A DNA stretch of 64,000 nucleotides from Moniliophthora roreri. Lineage: Eukaryota; Basidiomycota; Agaricomycetes; Agaricales; Marasmiaceae. The DNA lies in NCBI GenBank assembly GCA_001466705.2, contig LATX02000006.1, positions 62,001-126,000 of the forward strand, in the 5' to 3' direction. The translations under genes were made by a program, and so were the position numbers. Under the pieces are notes generated by a model. That model had not been told where the DNA came from. It worked only from the letters and a program-made list of their open reading frames with translations, and ran no database searches. Numbering within the stretch: position 1 is the first letter of the stretch; the number at the start of each line of letters is the position of its first letter. This document shows, piece by piece, positions 36,602-48,233 of this stretch.

Positions 36602-36602
36602 N
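36602..36602. other. Single N marking a contig join between leader repeat and Gag-like gene
   Basis: Left of the N is coding sequence equal to the 13.74-kb homologue; right of it is the leader repeat. The first about 17 codons of the gene are missing, so the junction is not native. Confidence 0.8.
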
Positions 36603-37261
36603 TTGCGTTTGCGTTAGTTCGTGCTTGCTTCGACGTCAGTGTGGATGGGCTTGGATTTGGTGCAGCGCGACCTCTGGCAAGGAAGTGGGCCTATGTAGCC
36701 TAAAATCATGAAGAGTGGCGTTCATCTTGTTTTGACCGAGAAAATATCAATTGATGAACGACGAGCGACAGGAAAAAGACAAACCAAAACCGTCACCAAA
36801 TAAGTGACCATTGCCAGTAGGAAGAAGACGAACGATGTTGATAGTGACGGTATCTAATTGATAGTAAACCGTGGCCGACAAGTCAAATACGACCGTGATT
36901 GGGGGAAAGGGTACCGCATCGTGGATAACGGAAAATAAGAAGCCTGAGTGGAGTTTGCTTGACACTGTCGACGTGATGTCGGCAGGGTCTTATATATTCT
37001 CACGCTCACCTGTTCTCCATAACCTATCGCATCGGGCATCATTGATGCATTGGCAATTGGTTCCTCTTACTGTATGCTCACCACATAGACCCCGGTGGAG
37101 AGGGCCGAGTGGTCTGGCTATCGCGATGCCGAAGACACGATGCTGGTTCTGATGATGGCTGACTACGTACACGGAAATGTAGACTACGCGCCGGAAGCTC
37201 ATGCCAAACACTGCCAAACAGGCCTGGAACCTCCGCTCCGTGCCCCGGTCCCCCTACCACA
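36603..37261 (-). repeat. 659-bp repeat copy 2 (5' module plus leader), minus orientation
   Basis: This is the partner of 34777-35435. Its right end reads TGTGGTAGGGGGACC on the minus strand, with one change from copy 1. It would be the upstream region of the Gag-like gene at 35513-36601. The near identity implies recent duplication or a collapsed assembly. Confidence 0.75.
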
Positions 37262-37490
37262 CCGGTGCGTGCGATTCTGAAGAAAGAGGCTTTGGGCTGT
37301 TGGGTAAGCCCTCAAAATACATCGCTTCTGACATACTTAATGGAAGGTCGGACGTACGGTCACACGAACAAAGTTCGACGCCGCTGCGAGCTAGCTGTCA
37401 ACGCTTGACGGAAATAGCTGCTTCTCGTGGAGTATCGAGTACCTTCCGAATACGCCCATCCTTCTTTTCCATAAATACTGGATCAAGTAC

Positions 37491-39204
37491 ATGCTATGGG
37501 GTCTCCTCTTTCCGATGCCTCCCCCCGGCGGTCGATACATATCCTCCAGCACCCTCGCAGCTTCCAATAGCTCAACTCCTTTTGATCCAATTACTGGTGA
37601 ATGCGTCGACATTAACGGGTGCAGGTCACTATTCGACATCTTTTGGAGCTGCATTTCAGTCATATTCATCTGTACTTGGGTCGCTATTCATCCCAATATC
37701 CCCAAAGTCGGAACACATCCCGCCGTGATGCTATACGAAAATATTGAACTCATGCTCGCTGCGCTCATGGCACCTGAAGTTATCATTCTGTGGGCGATGA
37801 GACAACGTTTTTCAGCCCAAAAAATTGCTGCAAAGTTCAATAGTCAGTACCTTTTTTTGTTTTTGGAATTAGATCTACTATCGCCGGCTCAATACTTTTC
37901 GACAGAGTATGGATGGGGAAAGTCGCACGGGTTCTTCGTTCTGATGGGAGGTTTCGCTCTTTATGACAAAGGTGAATTTTGCGGATATCTCTGGGAAGAG
38001 CGGAAGATATCAGAGGATAAGCTTCACGAGGTATACTGGGATAAGATCGTCAACCGGCACAATAAAATTGAGGAGCTTTTTTCTCATGGTCCTCACTCTG
38101 AGGTAAGTTCCTCTCTACATTTGCGTTGCTTCTCTAATTATATTGAATAAGCCATCTCTCAGTACCATCAGCCACGGAATGATGACACGGTAACTTTCTT
38201 CGTTCTGCTTTTGGAAAGTATCTTACTGAATAGCAAATTAGGAAGGAAGAGAAGCCTTGGAGAAACCATACACTAAGCCGACATGTCTCCTAGAATATCT
38301 TGTCGCTAATGGATACATCACAATCACAGAGGACAGCATCCATGATAAAAGCAAAGGCGATATGATCTCCAAATTCTTAGCCGTCCTCCAGACCACTTGG
38401 TTCTTGCTGCAAGTAGTGGCTCGCGCAGTAACTGGAGTCGCCATTACAGAGCTCGAAATCGTCACCGTTGCCTTCGCTCTTCTCAATTTCATCACCTATT
38501 TCCTGTGGTGGAACAAGCCGCTCAGCGTCCAGTACCCCATCCACGTTACCTGGCGGCAGCACGCGTATATCAAGCCGGATAAACCGACGCAAAGCTGGGC
38601 AAAGTCCATCCACGAAGGAATCGTGGAAACGGTTCGGGTGATCAGTGCAGACAGTATGTTCGACGGAGCGCCCTTGATTCTTCAACTTTTATTTTTGCCG
38701 TGGTTGATAGTACGGGATATCCTCGCCACATGTGCACTTCGCCTTCAACGAATATCACACAACTCCGAGCTAGCATCGTCGCACGAAGACTTGGGGGTGG
38801 ATAATCCGCTATTCATCTCAACTTCAAGCCTTGTACCGATAAAAGAACCCCTCGGCTTCTATATTGCTAGCTATTCTATTGCATTTGTGTTCGGTGGCAT
38901 CCACTGCATTCCATGGTTATTCCACTTTCCAACACATGCGGAACAAGTACTGTGGCGTATTTCAGCTGTTGCCGTTGCAGCTGCACCGATCCCGATGGGT
39001 TTTCTACAATGGTATTACAAGGATGGCGTAGGGTTTCGATTATCGAATATTTTCGTGGTAGTACCCCTCTCACTTTTACTCGGCGTAATCTATATCTTTG
39101 CGCGAATTATACTTATAATCCTCTGTCTGACGGCCCTGCGAGATCTCCCTCAAAGTGCCTACCAGACCGTGCAATGGACTAAATTTATTCCTCATGTCGG
39201 CTGA
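37491..39204 (+). CDS. Membrane family copy E
   Basis: Start ATG 37491; a second ATG at 37515 is possible. Stop TGA 39202-39204. Exon 1 has TGECVDINGCRSLFDIFWS, two membrane segments and LWAMRQRFSAQKI. Intron 1 is about 37852-37915. Exon 2 reads YGWGKSHGFFVLMGGFALYDKG, and a short exon pair follows. The last exon begins before MEKPYTKPTCLLEYLVANG (38257) and continues YITITEDSIHDKSKGDMIS, VAITELEIVTVAFALL, a long variable loop with a Ser-rich insert (about 38760-38850), SYSIAFVFGGIHCIPWLF and QSAYQTVQWTKFIPHVG. No internal stop. The loop is the longest among the copies. Confidence 0.8.
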
Positions 39205-39639
39205 CGCAGGTATGCCCTCTCTACTAGCGGTGATTCCGACCATCTCATTTGAAATCGTTATTCAGAATCAGGCCTCGCAGTATGTACATGTACCAGCTTT
39301 CATTTCACGTCCGTCTCCGTACCTATGCCAAAGCCAAAGCCAAAGCCCATCTTTATAACCTGAATCCAATTATTATTATCGCTTAGCTGTTCGCTTTATT
39401 TCTCATACTACTTCACTTACATTCCCTGTCCGGCGGCAATCCAGTCTCAAGTATCTGTTCTTACATAGAGCGATACTCGATATACCACCAAAACATGACC
39501 CACGATTTTCGGACCAAAGGCCACGCACCCAGTTTCCGCTTGGGTGTCTGCTTCCGTATTCCGGTGAGTAGGAGAGCAGGCGTGTTGAGGTGTAAGCTGA
39601 GTGCGAGTTGCCAATTGAAGTCTGAGCATACTTTGTCAG
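39205..39639. other. Intergenic after copy E
   Basis: It contains a short CCAAAG tandem (about 39329-39348) and, at 39450-39630, minus-strand sequence similar to 43800-43900 (KRKLGAWPLV against KRKPGAWSLV). That belongs to decayed repeat R2 or R3. Confidence 0.4.
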
Positions 39640-40454
39640 TCAGGTAAAAGTAGACGTGGACAGGAAAGAACGTACTCGTATATCCAGTCTATTCTTCCAG
39701 CCTTGGTCTGCTTCTGCAGCGTGGATATTCGAGAACAAAATGCCGAGCGTCAGTTTTGCTATGTTCCGTAACCTCCAGCGGGTAGCTCCAAGCAAGGACT
39801 TAAGGCACCGTAGTCGTGGTGATGAGTACAGAAGATTTACGGGATGGCGACAGATACCGTTTGACAGCATCCGTCAATAGCCAAGAACGGGCACGGTGCG
39901 CATCCCTCTACAGTTCTATGATGATTTACGGTGCTGAATGTGCTATACTACTTCATGCTGAGAAGGTACTGTAGGGCCCGAGGGAGAAAGGGATGTTTTC
40001 GCAGTGGAAGATTTGGCGCCTGCTGGACTGTAAAGCATACTTAGCAAGTAAAATATGTTCTAGGGCAAGAAAACGTACACTCAAACCTGAAGCGTACAGA
40101 AAATCTGAATTACCATCAATCAGAGCAGGGTTTGTGTTACCATGTAAAGGTTTGCTATCGACTCGGATGCCCTGTGGGGCCGAGTGACGTGTAGGTACAA
40201 CACCGCTATGGAAGATCGCATGCAAAAGCTGGGAAGACTGGGTCCATGGGATTGATTCTTTGACAGAACAAATGTCCACTTCGAGTCGAATCGAAGAAAC
40301 AAATGGAAGTAATAATTTGCGGATTTTCCTGGAGAGCCGTGGATTACAAAGACTTCCCACGTTTTGTTGCTCCATTACCGTTACCATCAATAGCCCGTCC
40401 AACTCACCCTGACTGTCAAGACTCAGTACTCAATAACAACAGGTGCGATACTTA
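39640..40454 (-). pseudogene. Decayed minus-strand gene (R3), copy in the F unit
   Basis: Minus-strand blocks LGATRWRLRNIAKLTLGILF and EADQGWKNRLDIRVRSF (about 39660-39870) and GSLCNPRLSRKI (about 40340) recur at 47180-47880. The spacing suggests several exons with short introns. Frames are broken and I do not recognise the protein. It is directly upstream and divergent from copy F, so the pair may have shared a promoter. Confidence 0.4.
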
Positions 40455-40812
40455 CAGCGCTTGTAAAAATTGTAGTATGCGATTTTCGTTGCTCAGCGCC
40501 TTTGTTTATAGTAAGCAATAATATGTCCAAATCTGGTACGCCCTGCACCCCACCAGCTTCTTCCGCTTCTTCAGGATCCTCGCAACGACGCTCAGCCTCA
40601 CCCAGAACTTTGTGACGATAGATACATGCATCCCTATTGCATTCTGGAACAACTTCATCGACAAATCTTCTGCCAAATCATGACCCATGGGTGGTGGGCG
40701 ACAGTTGGAAGCCATGGCGGGGACCTGAACCATTACATCACCCCTGCCAAGTATAAACAAAGGCGCTGAGCAACAAAAATCGAAAACCTCGCTGCAATTT
40801 TTACAAGCGCTG
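40455..40812 (-). mobile_element. Tc1/mariner-like deletion derivative with about 57-bp TIRs, TA target site
   Basis: The left end CAGCGCTTGTAAAAATTG and right end CAATTTTTACAAGCGCTG are inverted copies. The match continues through CAGCGCCTTTGTTTATA. TA lies at both borders (40453-40454 and 40813-40814). The F/G duplicate region at 47881-47892 has the empty site with one TA. The interior minus strand encodes a Met-initiated fragment (MGHDLAEDLSMKLFQN ... SVVARILKKRKK) that looks like the helix-turn-helix start of a Tc1-type transposase. This makes it an internally deleted element. Confidence 0.8.
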
Positions 40813-40994
40813 TATTGTGACCTTCTAAAGACCGTTTTGATTGACGCCATCTAATTATTACAGGGTCTACTGTTCAGTGCACAATGCGGTGTATCTGGTA
40901 GCCATCTGTCAAAGAATTTTTACTATCACAAGGGGCGGAGGATAAAAGCACGTACCGTCTAGCTTCGAGAAACAACACAGCGTCGCAGGTCTCG

Positions 40995-42587
40995 ATGCTC
41001 CTGCTCAACGCCCTTGCCCAACCTATATTCCCGAATCCACTCGTTTCGAATAACTCTGCCCCTCTTTTTGATTCCGAAACTGGTCAATGCATCAATATAC
41101 ACGGTTGCAGGACAATAGCTAGCCTTTTGTGGAGCTGCCTCTCAGTCGTATTCATATGTACCTGGACGGCCATCCATCCAAATATCCCTCGCGTGGAAAC
41201 CAATTCGATCGACATAGCTTATCAGGGTCTCCGAATTATGGTCGTTGCGTTGATAGCACCTGAAGTCATTATCCTGTGGGCAATGAGGCAGTGGTTCTCC
41301 GCAAGAAATATTGTCAAGAAATTCAAAAGTCAGTGGTTACAATTCCTCGCAGTATTTATAATAATCTAACGTCTACAGAATATGGGTGGGGTAAATCACA
41401 TGCATTCTTGGTACTCATGGGAGGATTTGCCCTCTATGACGGGGACCAATTTTGTGGGTATCTCTGGGAGAGTCGTGAAGAAATCGATGAAAGATACTGG
41501 GATCTGGTCATGGCCCATCATGCAAGAGTGCAAGAAGTCTTTAGATGGCATGAAGGTGATAGCATGGACTTCGAGGTGCAGTAGCCTTGCTGTTGGCTCT
41601 TTCTATAACCAGTAATTCAAACCTCCAGAACCAGCAGAACCACGAAGGGAGAGTTTCAGACATCCCGACACTTCCCAGGTTTCAAGTTGATTTAGTCTCA
41701 GTGTGTGTTCCTTTTTAGCCGATTTCCTATTTACCTGATCAATACGATCACGGCAGGAAAAGGAACTGGGAGAGAAAATGTGTCTCCTGGAGTTCTTTGT
41801 CGCAAACGGCTACATCACAATCACAGAAGATGAAATCAAGGACAATTTGAGTCAAGGGGACTTCATATCCAAATCTGTTGCAGTCATACAGACCTCCTGG
41901 TTTCTTGCTCAAGTTGTTACTCGTGCAGTTGAAGGTCTCGCCATTACTGAGCTTGAGATCATCACTGTCGGCTTTGCCCTACTCAGTTTTGGGACATATT
42001 TCCTTTGGTGGAGCAAGCCGCTTCGCGTTCGACATCCCATACGGGTAAATTTGCAGCAACGACGATGTCAAGTCGAGCGTCCCCCAGGGCATACATTTCT
42101 TTCGGTACTGTGGATGATCTGCAAACTCTTATCCTTACCGGTGGTCTTGATCCTCAGATTTGGTTATACAATCCTCAGAGCCATCACATATGATTTCATT
42201 CGGAGCCTGCAAGGAGCAGGGCGGTTTAGTTCCAGGCTCAAAGACCAGCCAACTGGAGTATGGTTGACTGCCTTTTTAATCACAGGTGCATTCGGCGCTG
42301 TTCACTGCCTCGCATGGAATTTTCTATTCCCGACGCCTCTCGAACGGTCTCTTTGGCGTCTATCTGCTGTCATAGCTACAATCGCACCTTTTTCCTTTGT
42401 GACATTGGGGTTCCTGCTATATTTCCTCGGAAACGTGGTGGGTGTATTGGGTCACATTCTGACCGTCGTCGCATATATAGTGGCGCGGATCGCCCTCATC
42501 GTACTAGCCATCAGGGCTTTGCGAGACCTCCCGCCAAGTGCCTACCAAGCCGTGCCATGGACAAGATTCATTCCTCACATCGGATGA
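40995..42587 (+). CDS. Membrane family copy F
   Basis: Start ATG 40995 (MLLLNALAQPIFPN), stop TGA 42585-42587. Exon 1 has TGQCINIHGCRTIASLLW and two membrane segments. Intron 1 is about 41329-41379, then YGWGKSHAFLVLMGGFALYDGDQFCGYLW. Introns near 41574-41628 and 41681-41758 surround the small exon NQQNHEGRVSDIPTL. The last exon has CLLEFFVANGYITITEDEI, VIQTSWFLAQVVTRAVEGL, a shorter central loop than A/B/H, FLITGAFGAVHCLAWNF, IATIAPFSFVTLGFL and SAYQAVPWTRFIPHIG. It is the near twin of copy G, which carries the same splice pattern. About 480 residues. Confidence 0.85.
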
Positions 42588-42869
42588 TTCAGGTATGTTT
42601 TATGTTTTTTTTTTTTTTTTCACTCAGCCGTTTCTAGGTTGGCTAATCGAACTCGTGATTCAGAAGCTCATATGGACGTTTCTCGCTCAAATTCCACATC
42701 ATCTCTTATCCTTCTCGTAGAACCCGCGAGTACTTTGGCACCGATACCTTTCACTTCATTACCTAGATATTCAACTGTACTCACATATTTTGTAAACCAT
42801 GGTCGTACTATGTGCCTAGTTAATACTGAGGCACGTCGCCAGCAGACTTGCGATGTCAATCGAAGGATG
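42588..42869. other. 3' flank of copy F
   Basis: It contains a T-run of about 16 (42604-42620) and matches the 3' flank of copy G (49827-49990), with gaps. No gene. Confidence 0.5.
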
Positions 42870-43540
42870 GGGTCATCGTAAGTAAACGACAACAGGAAAA
42901 GAAAGTCGCTTACGAATGATAACACGGCATCATCTTGGCCTCGGTAAACTGTTCTACTCTGCCCTGCCAGCATTCACTTCTTATACCCCGGCCTTCAAGC
43001 CTCACCATAGCCTCGGTCTGACCGGGATGCGTTAATGCCATAAAGCAGATCAGCCCTGCAGGAAGTCCAACAATGACACGATCTAGCAGCTAGGTATCAT
43101 AAGCCTCAGTCACCACGGAGAAGCGAACGACACCTACAGCTCAACGTGGGCCCTTGCTCTCCCGCATCGCGAACACTCAGTCCAGTATCTTCCGTTTAAA
43201 TGCTAGACGCTTGCATGCTATCGTCGGCGCCGTGTTGCAAAGGATCGTTAGTCGATATGTTGCACCGTTGAACGAGCTGCAACAGCCTCCAGCATACGGA
43301 AAGGAGTACGAGAGGAAAACGTACGAAAGGCCATGATCAACACATAACGGACCCATCATGCCGCACACAGCCAGCCTTCCAACGATGCTCGGGCTCATTA
43401 GAGTGTAAGGTAAATCTACCGTAGTAGCAGACGTCGAGGTGTGAAGAGGGCGTTTGTTGGGTTTATTCGAGGATGACGCGACTGTTATTGGCGCTAAGAG
43501 TGCGAACACGGGGAGACCAGCCATAACTTCCCATTGAAAT
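42870..43540 (-). pseudogene. Decayed minus-strand gene (R4), copy in the F unit
   Basis: The longest frame starts at 43524 (MAGLPVFALLAPITVASS) with hydrophobic stretches. A downstream exon-like block reads LLDRVIVGLPAGLICFM (about 43070-43010), matching LLDRIIFGLPAGLISFM at 50270-50220. A stop interrupts just before LLDRV in this copy. The product may have been a membrane protein. I do not recognise it. Confidence 0.4.
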
Positions 43541-45060
43541 TACGCATCGACGCCATGTTTTCACTTTAGGAGACTGTTAAAGAAGGACAAGTGTTAATAT
43601 AGCGAGTAAATCAAGGAAAACGAAGGACGTGGTGGTCAGAAACGGACCACAGTCGAGTTACAATCGCCAGCTGAACTTCAGCCTCAACACAGACGATACC
43701 TCTTGCAGCCCATCAGGCTACGAAGGTTAATAGGCTACTTGTCGCAGAGCCAAAGCCCCGACCTTTGCCGCCCCAACAGGAACGAAAACAGGACACGGGA
43801 CGGCGTTCACTTGTTCTATACCACCAACACACAACCTGTCCTCGGACCAAAGACCATGCACCCGGTTTCCGCTTAGGCAACACTACATTATGTTCGGCGT
43901 CTGACTCTGTATCACGGTTAGTGTGAGAGTATATGTTCGCCTCCGAGCATGTTAGAGGTGTATCATGGATGGGACGGAGCGCATGCAGCAAGTCGATGGT
44001 CAAGAAAGGAGCGAAGGCGTTGACATAAGCACAGGTCGAGATAGTTAACGAGGGTGCCCGTGGTAGAGGCGAAAAAAGGGTATAGGGCGTAGAATTGCAC
44101 CGAACGTGGCTGTCAGCTGATTTCGAAATACGTCGACGAGTTCGGGTTGAGAGTGGCTCGTCGGCACGTCCCTGATATTTCGTGGCATGGGTACAACCTG
44201 AAACGTACTTGTCAGGAAAAGATTTGTGTGGAGTGCGAGCAGGGGCATTCGGACTGGGACGGTGAATTATGCAGGCGCCAGAAAATGGTGGTCGACGTGC
44301 AAAGGCGGACTCTGTTCCTGCTAGCTCACAACCCGTTGATATTCTTCCGTCTCCCCCCAACCTCGTCCTTGGCTCTCCTTTCCTTCCCTCAAGCAAATTC
44401 GCTACCTCGTCTTCCTTCTCCCTTGACTCGCCTCGTACCCTTTCCCTACTCAAACGGTCAAATTTTCTCAGCCCCGACAAATCGCAGCAGCTGAGAGGAT
44501 TGGTTGGGTGGTGTTGCGCGTTTCGGGAAGATGAAGGTTCGCCTTCCGAATGTGGATAGGGGAACTGATGCTAATTTATGTGTACAATGGTTAGTAATTT
44601 GGCAACGAGAGTGAAGAAGAGACGTACATGATGAAAACGTGTGGGTGAAAATCCTGTTTTCTCCTTGGCGGTGCGAGGTATTCTTCAGAGGCTCGTTGTA
44701 GTTATATTAGGTCGATGCCTTGGAAAGGTGCAAAAGTCTTCAGAATCTCGTGTGCTTATGGGAGTCGAAGAAAACACGACGGAAATTAAGTCCTTTATGG
44801 GTGCCTTCCTGTGGATGGATATGACTGAAAATAAGTGAGCAAATGTTCAGTCAAAAAAAAACAACGAGCCTGAGGACGATTCACCGTGAGGACAAGCATT
44901 ATGGACGTATCCAGCTCAGAGTTGAGAAATGTTGTGATGGTTGCTGACGTCGTCGACGCGCCGGCATTTTTTTGCCGGTAACACGCTGACTCACGGAGAT
45001 CAACGACGTCACTCCTCGTTCTCGACTGTCGCAATGATAACGATTTGAAATGGATATATA
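43541..45060. other. Segment present in the F unit but replaced in the G unit; contains R2-like relic
   Basis: In the G unit the flanks of this segment lie only about 130 bp apart (50575-50705). Minus-strand words around 43800-44060 match other R2 relics (GCGAAGGCGTTGACATAAGCAC against similar text at 25580 and 52545). The 255-codon minus frame at 43713-44480 is not supported as a gene. Confidence 0.4.
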
Positions 45061-45965
45061 TACGTCAAGCTGAATTGTACACTGGGGAATTCACCACAAG
45101 TTCAATTCTTCCACTCGCCTTCCAAGAGCTTGATCTTGGCTTGATCATTCTTCAGTCTCAACAAAGCCATCGGGAGCACAGCTATTAAACGTCACAAACA
45201 AGTCCCTCAAATCGGCACGTTCAGCATAACACTCAAGCAGCCCCTCGTCCAGTGCTTCATCGTTCCGCCAATAGATTAGAACGACTCGAGAGCCATAAAA
45301 AAGAAGATTATCTTCATGGATATCGAGATGGTGTATATGTTGCGATGTGCAGCATCGATTGTTGCAACTCCCTCTTTGAACTGAGAATCAAGTCAGTGGA
45401 ACGATACGTGATACGATATAGGGTTCCCACATACGAAGTTGAGGTAGATATCGACATAATTCGACTGCCGGCCACCGCTATCCACCAAGGTATGATAAAG
45501 TTTGTCAAGCTGGAGCAGAATAACTTCCAACATAATCAAGAACGCGGTTTCACCCCAGAGCATGACCACCTGAAAAGTATCTCAGTATTCACGTACAGAG
45601 AGAACCTGATATTGCGACATGCCCTGTGAGATCCAAAAAGCCATGGTAAGGTGAAGCCTTGCAATTCTGATGGGCCGGTGTATGCCGAGCACTGGCATCG
45701 AACGATCTCTTCGGGTGACCGATATACTCCTAAGCGTAGAGCTTCTTCTGAAGGAGGTGGTAACTGGAAGATATGACGAATTTGAACAATAACTCGGTTT
45801 TCTCAATCGAGTTGCAGAGTCTTGCATGCCAAATTTGAGAAGAATAGTCACTGATTCGAATCCCAGCTGAGAGACAGTAGTGTACTGGAGAATTGTATGG
45901 GAGTTCCGGTAGCGAACGGCGGCCCTGAGTCATACCAAGTTGCTCCGGTTTTGGCAAAGATAGAA
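45061..45965 (-). repeat. Duplicated decayed module (R5), F-side copy
   Basis: About 85 percent similar by eye to 50703-51530. Shared text includes GAGGTAGATAT, GCCGGTGYATGCC and GGTAGCGAACGGCGGCCCT. Minus-strand fragments (QIWHARLCNSIEK) look coding-derived but are broken. The identity is unknown. Confidence 0.4.
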
Positions 45966-46689
45966 GGAAAGTTGAACCCTGTTGAAGTTGAGCAAGAGCG
46001 GTGGTGTAGAGATCGTCAACATGATGGTGCAGTCATGGTCGCGTCAGACGGGATGTTCGCGGTCCGAGCGGCGAAAACCGACTTTCCCACAGTCACCTCT
46101 TGCCTTTGCATCATCGTTTGATCATCATGGGCAGAACTCTTCACTCCAAAAGTGTCTCCTTTCAGTGGTCTCGACCAAAACGAGCAAAATTTCATGTTTC
46201 ACGAAAGCCAGTGATATAGATGAATACTGGTCTTGATATAGTGTCGAGACGAGCAACACCACAGGGTCGGGAAGAAACAACTGGTTCGTCCGCATGATAG
46301 GCGCGAGGTTTTATGTCTCTTGATAGCCTAGTAGACCTTCAGTCCGGGGGCACCTAAACATTTCCCTTCGACAGAGAAAATTGCTACTGTATGTCCTTTA
46401 TGGATGACAGAATCGTTATCCGGAGAGGTGCAAGAGAGGTGGAGATGGCAAGAAGAGCTTCGTATGGGTAACTGTACCCTCAAAATTACTGCCTCGGTCA
46501 GAAGCTGAGTACGGGATAGTGTGGCTTGCTCAGAGTCAGTTCAAATCGTGTCAGAAGATTGGTGTGTCGTTATTATTCCATTTTTTTGGTATCAAAGCTA
46601 AACGCAAGTGTAGAGTACTGCTTAAGCCTATTCCTTTCGCATAGACCTCAAGCTATTCATACTGGTCCACATGAACTACTTCCACCGTG

Positions 46690-47110
46690 AAACCCGCAAA
46701 GTTAATGCGATTCTTCGTTCCCATGAGCAGCCTTGCTCTCTACAATACCATGAAATACACGGGTAGCTACCAACACATTGCCTCTCTGAATCCACATTAT
46801 CAACACAAGTCTACCTTCGAACGGTGCCTTGTCGGTGAGTACTCACATTCTTGTATATGGAACGATTCTATCGGACTAATATCCCATTGATCCCTCTCCC
46901 AAACGACGGATACATTGAAAGTTCTGTTCCCGATAGTGCCTCTCCTAGAACAACGGATAATTGCAAGAAACAAAGACGAGAGAAAGATCGCAGATCATGT
47001 CGAGGTGACGATCTTCGCGTTGCTAACGTCCATGTCGCAAGCAACAGTATCTGTCCATGTAATCGAAGCCTTTTCGAGCCCATGACTGACAATCGTCGTT
47101 CTCAATTTGA
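46690..47110 (+). pseudogene. Decayed second-type membrane family member, upstream of the G unit
   Basis: Region 46705-46770 reads RFFVPMSSLALYNTMKYTG and is followed by a GTAGCT donor-like site. Region 46905-47090 is the decayed counterpart of the GYITITEDEIKD exon (DGYIESSVPDS). The same text occurs upstream of A (9160-9480) and H (53940-54300). No frame is intact. Confidence 0.5.
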
Positions 47111-47129
47111 ATTTCGCCCGCTAGGTACT

Positions 47130-47892
47130 GTGAGCATACTTTATCAGTCAGGTAAAAGTAGTCGTGGACAGGAAATAACGTACTCGTAAATCAACTTCGC
47201 TCTTCCCAGCTTTCCAGTCCATTCTTCCAGCCTTGGTCTGCTTCTGCACGTGGATATTCGAGAACAAAATGCCGAGCGTCAGTTTTGCTATGTTCCGTAA
47301 CCTCCACCGGGTAGCTCCAAGCAAGGACTTAAGGCACCGTAGTCGTGGTGATGGGTTACAGAGGATTTACGGGATGGCGACAGGTACCATTTGACAGCAC
47401 CCGCCACCGCCAAGAAGGGGCACGGTGCGTATCCCTCTACAGTTCTATGATGGAGGTTTACAGTGTTGAATGCAAAAAGGATTTCGCAGTGGGAGGTTTG
47501 GAGGCTACTGGACTGTAGAACATACTCAGCAAGTAAAATGTTATAGGGAAAGAAAACGCGCACTCAAACCTGAGTCAGAGCTGGGTTTGCATTGCCTGTT
47601 TTCCCATTGCTATCGACACCCTGTAGGAGTGACGTATAAGCGTAACATTACTATGAAGAATCACAAGCAGAGCTGGGAAGACTGGGTCATGGGATTGATC
47701 TTTGAGGGAGCAAATGTCCATAGTACACCCTGAGTCGAAGAAACAAATGGGGAAGTAATTGATAATTTTCGAGAGCCGTGGATTACAAAGACTTCCCACG
47801 TTCTATTGCTCCATTACCGTTACCATCAATAGCGCGTCCAACTCACCCTGGCTGTCAAGACTCAATGACAACAGGTGCGATACTTACTGTGA
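47130..47892 (-). pseudogene. Decayed minus-strand gene (R3), copy in the G unit
   Basis: It is the duplicate of 39600-40450, with several deletions (e.g. about 60 bp near 47580 relative to 40090). It carries the same GSLCNPRLSKI and Cys/Leu-rich blocks and ends at the empty TA site of the Tc1-like element. Confidence 0.4.
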
Positions 47893-47899
47893 CCTTCTA

Positions 47900-48061
47900 T
47901 AGTCATCATTATGCTTGTGGATTCTGCGATCACCGATAATGTACTAGCTCATGGTATCATTATCGATTCTCACCGGGGCCAGTGCGATACCGAAATAACG
48001 GTCAGGGGTACCGAAGATTCAAATGAAAAGTATTTTATATATTTTGTCGATTGTGCTATAC
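47900..48061. mobile_element. 162-bp insertion with 7-bp target duplication CCTTCTA
   Basis: CCTTCTA occurs at 47893-47899 and again at 48062-48068. The F unit has only one copy at the same place, with no sequence between. The insert has no coding potential and no clear terminal inverted repeat. A non-autonomous element, such as a MITE, is the simplest reading. Confidence 0.65.
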
Positions 48062-48233
48062 CCTTCTAAAGACCGCTTTGATTGACGCCATCCAATTATT
48101 ACAGGGCCTACTGTTCAGTCGTTGCACAATGCAGCGTACCTGGCAGCCATCTGTCGAAGAATCTTTACTAGGGGTAGATGATAAAAGCACGTACTGTCTA
48201 GCTTCGAGAAACACCACAACGTCACAGACCTCA

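Noticed and set aside
35837..36703. 288-codon plus frame
   Set aside because: It is the antisense shadow of the Gag-like gene and crosses the N at 36602.
43713..44480. 255-codon minus frame
   Set aside because: Low-complexity Arg/Ser/Pro translation; parts match non-coding R2 repeats in other frames, so it is not supported as a gene.
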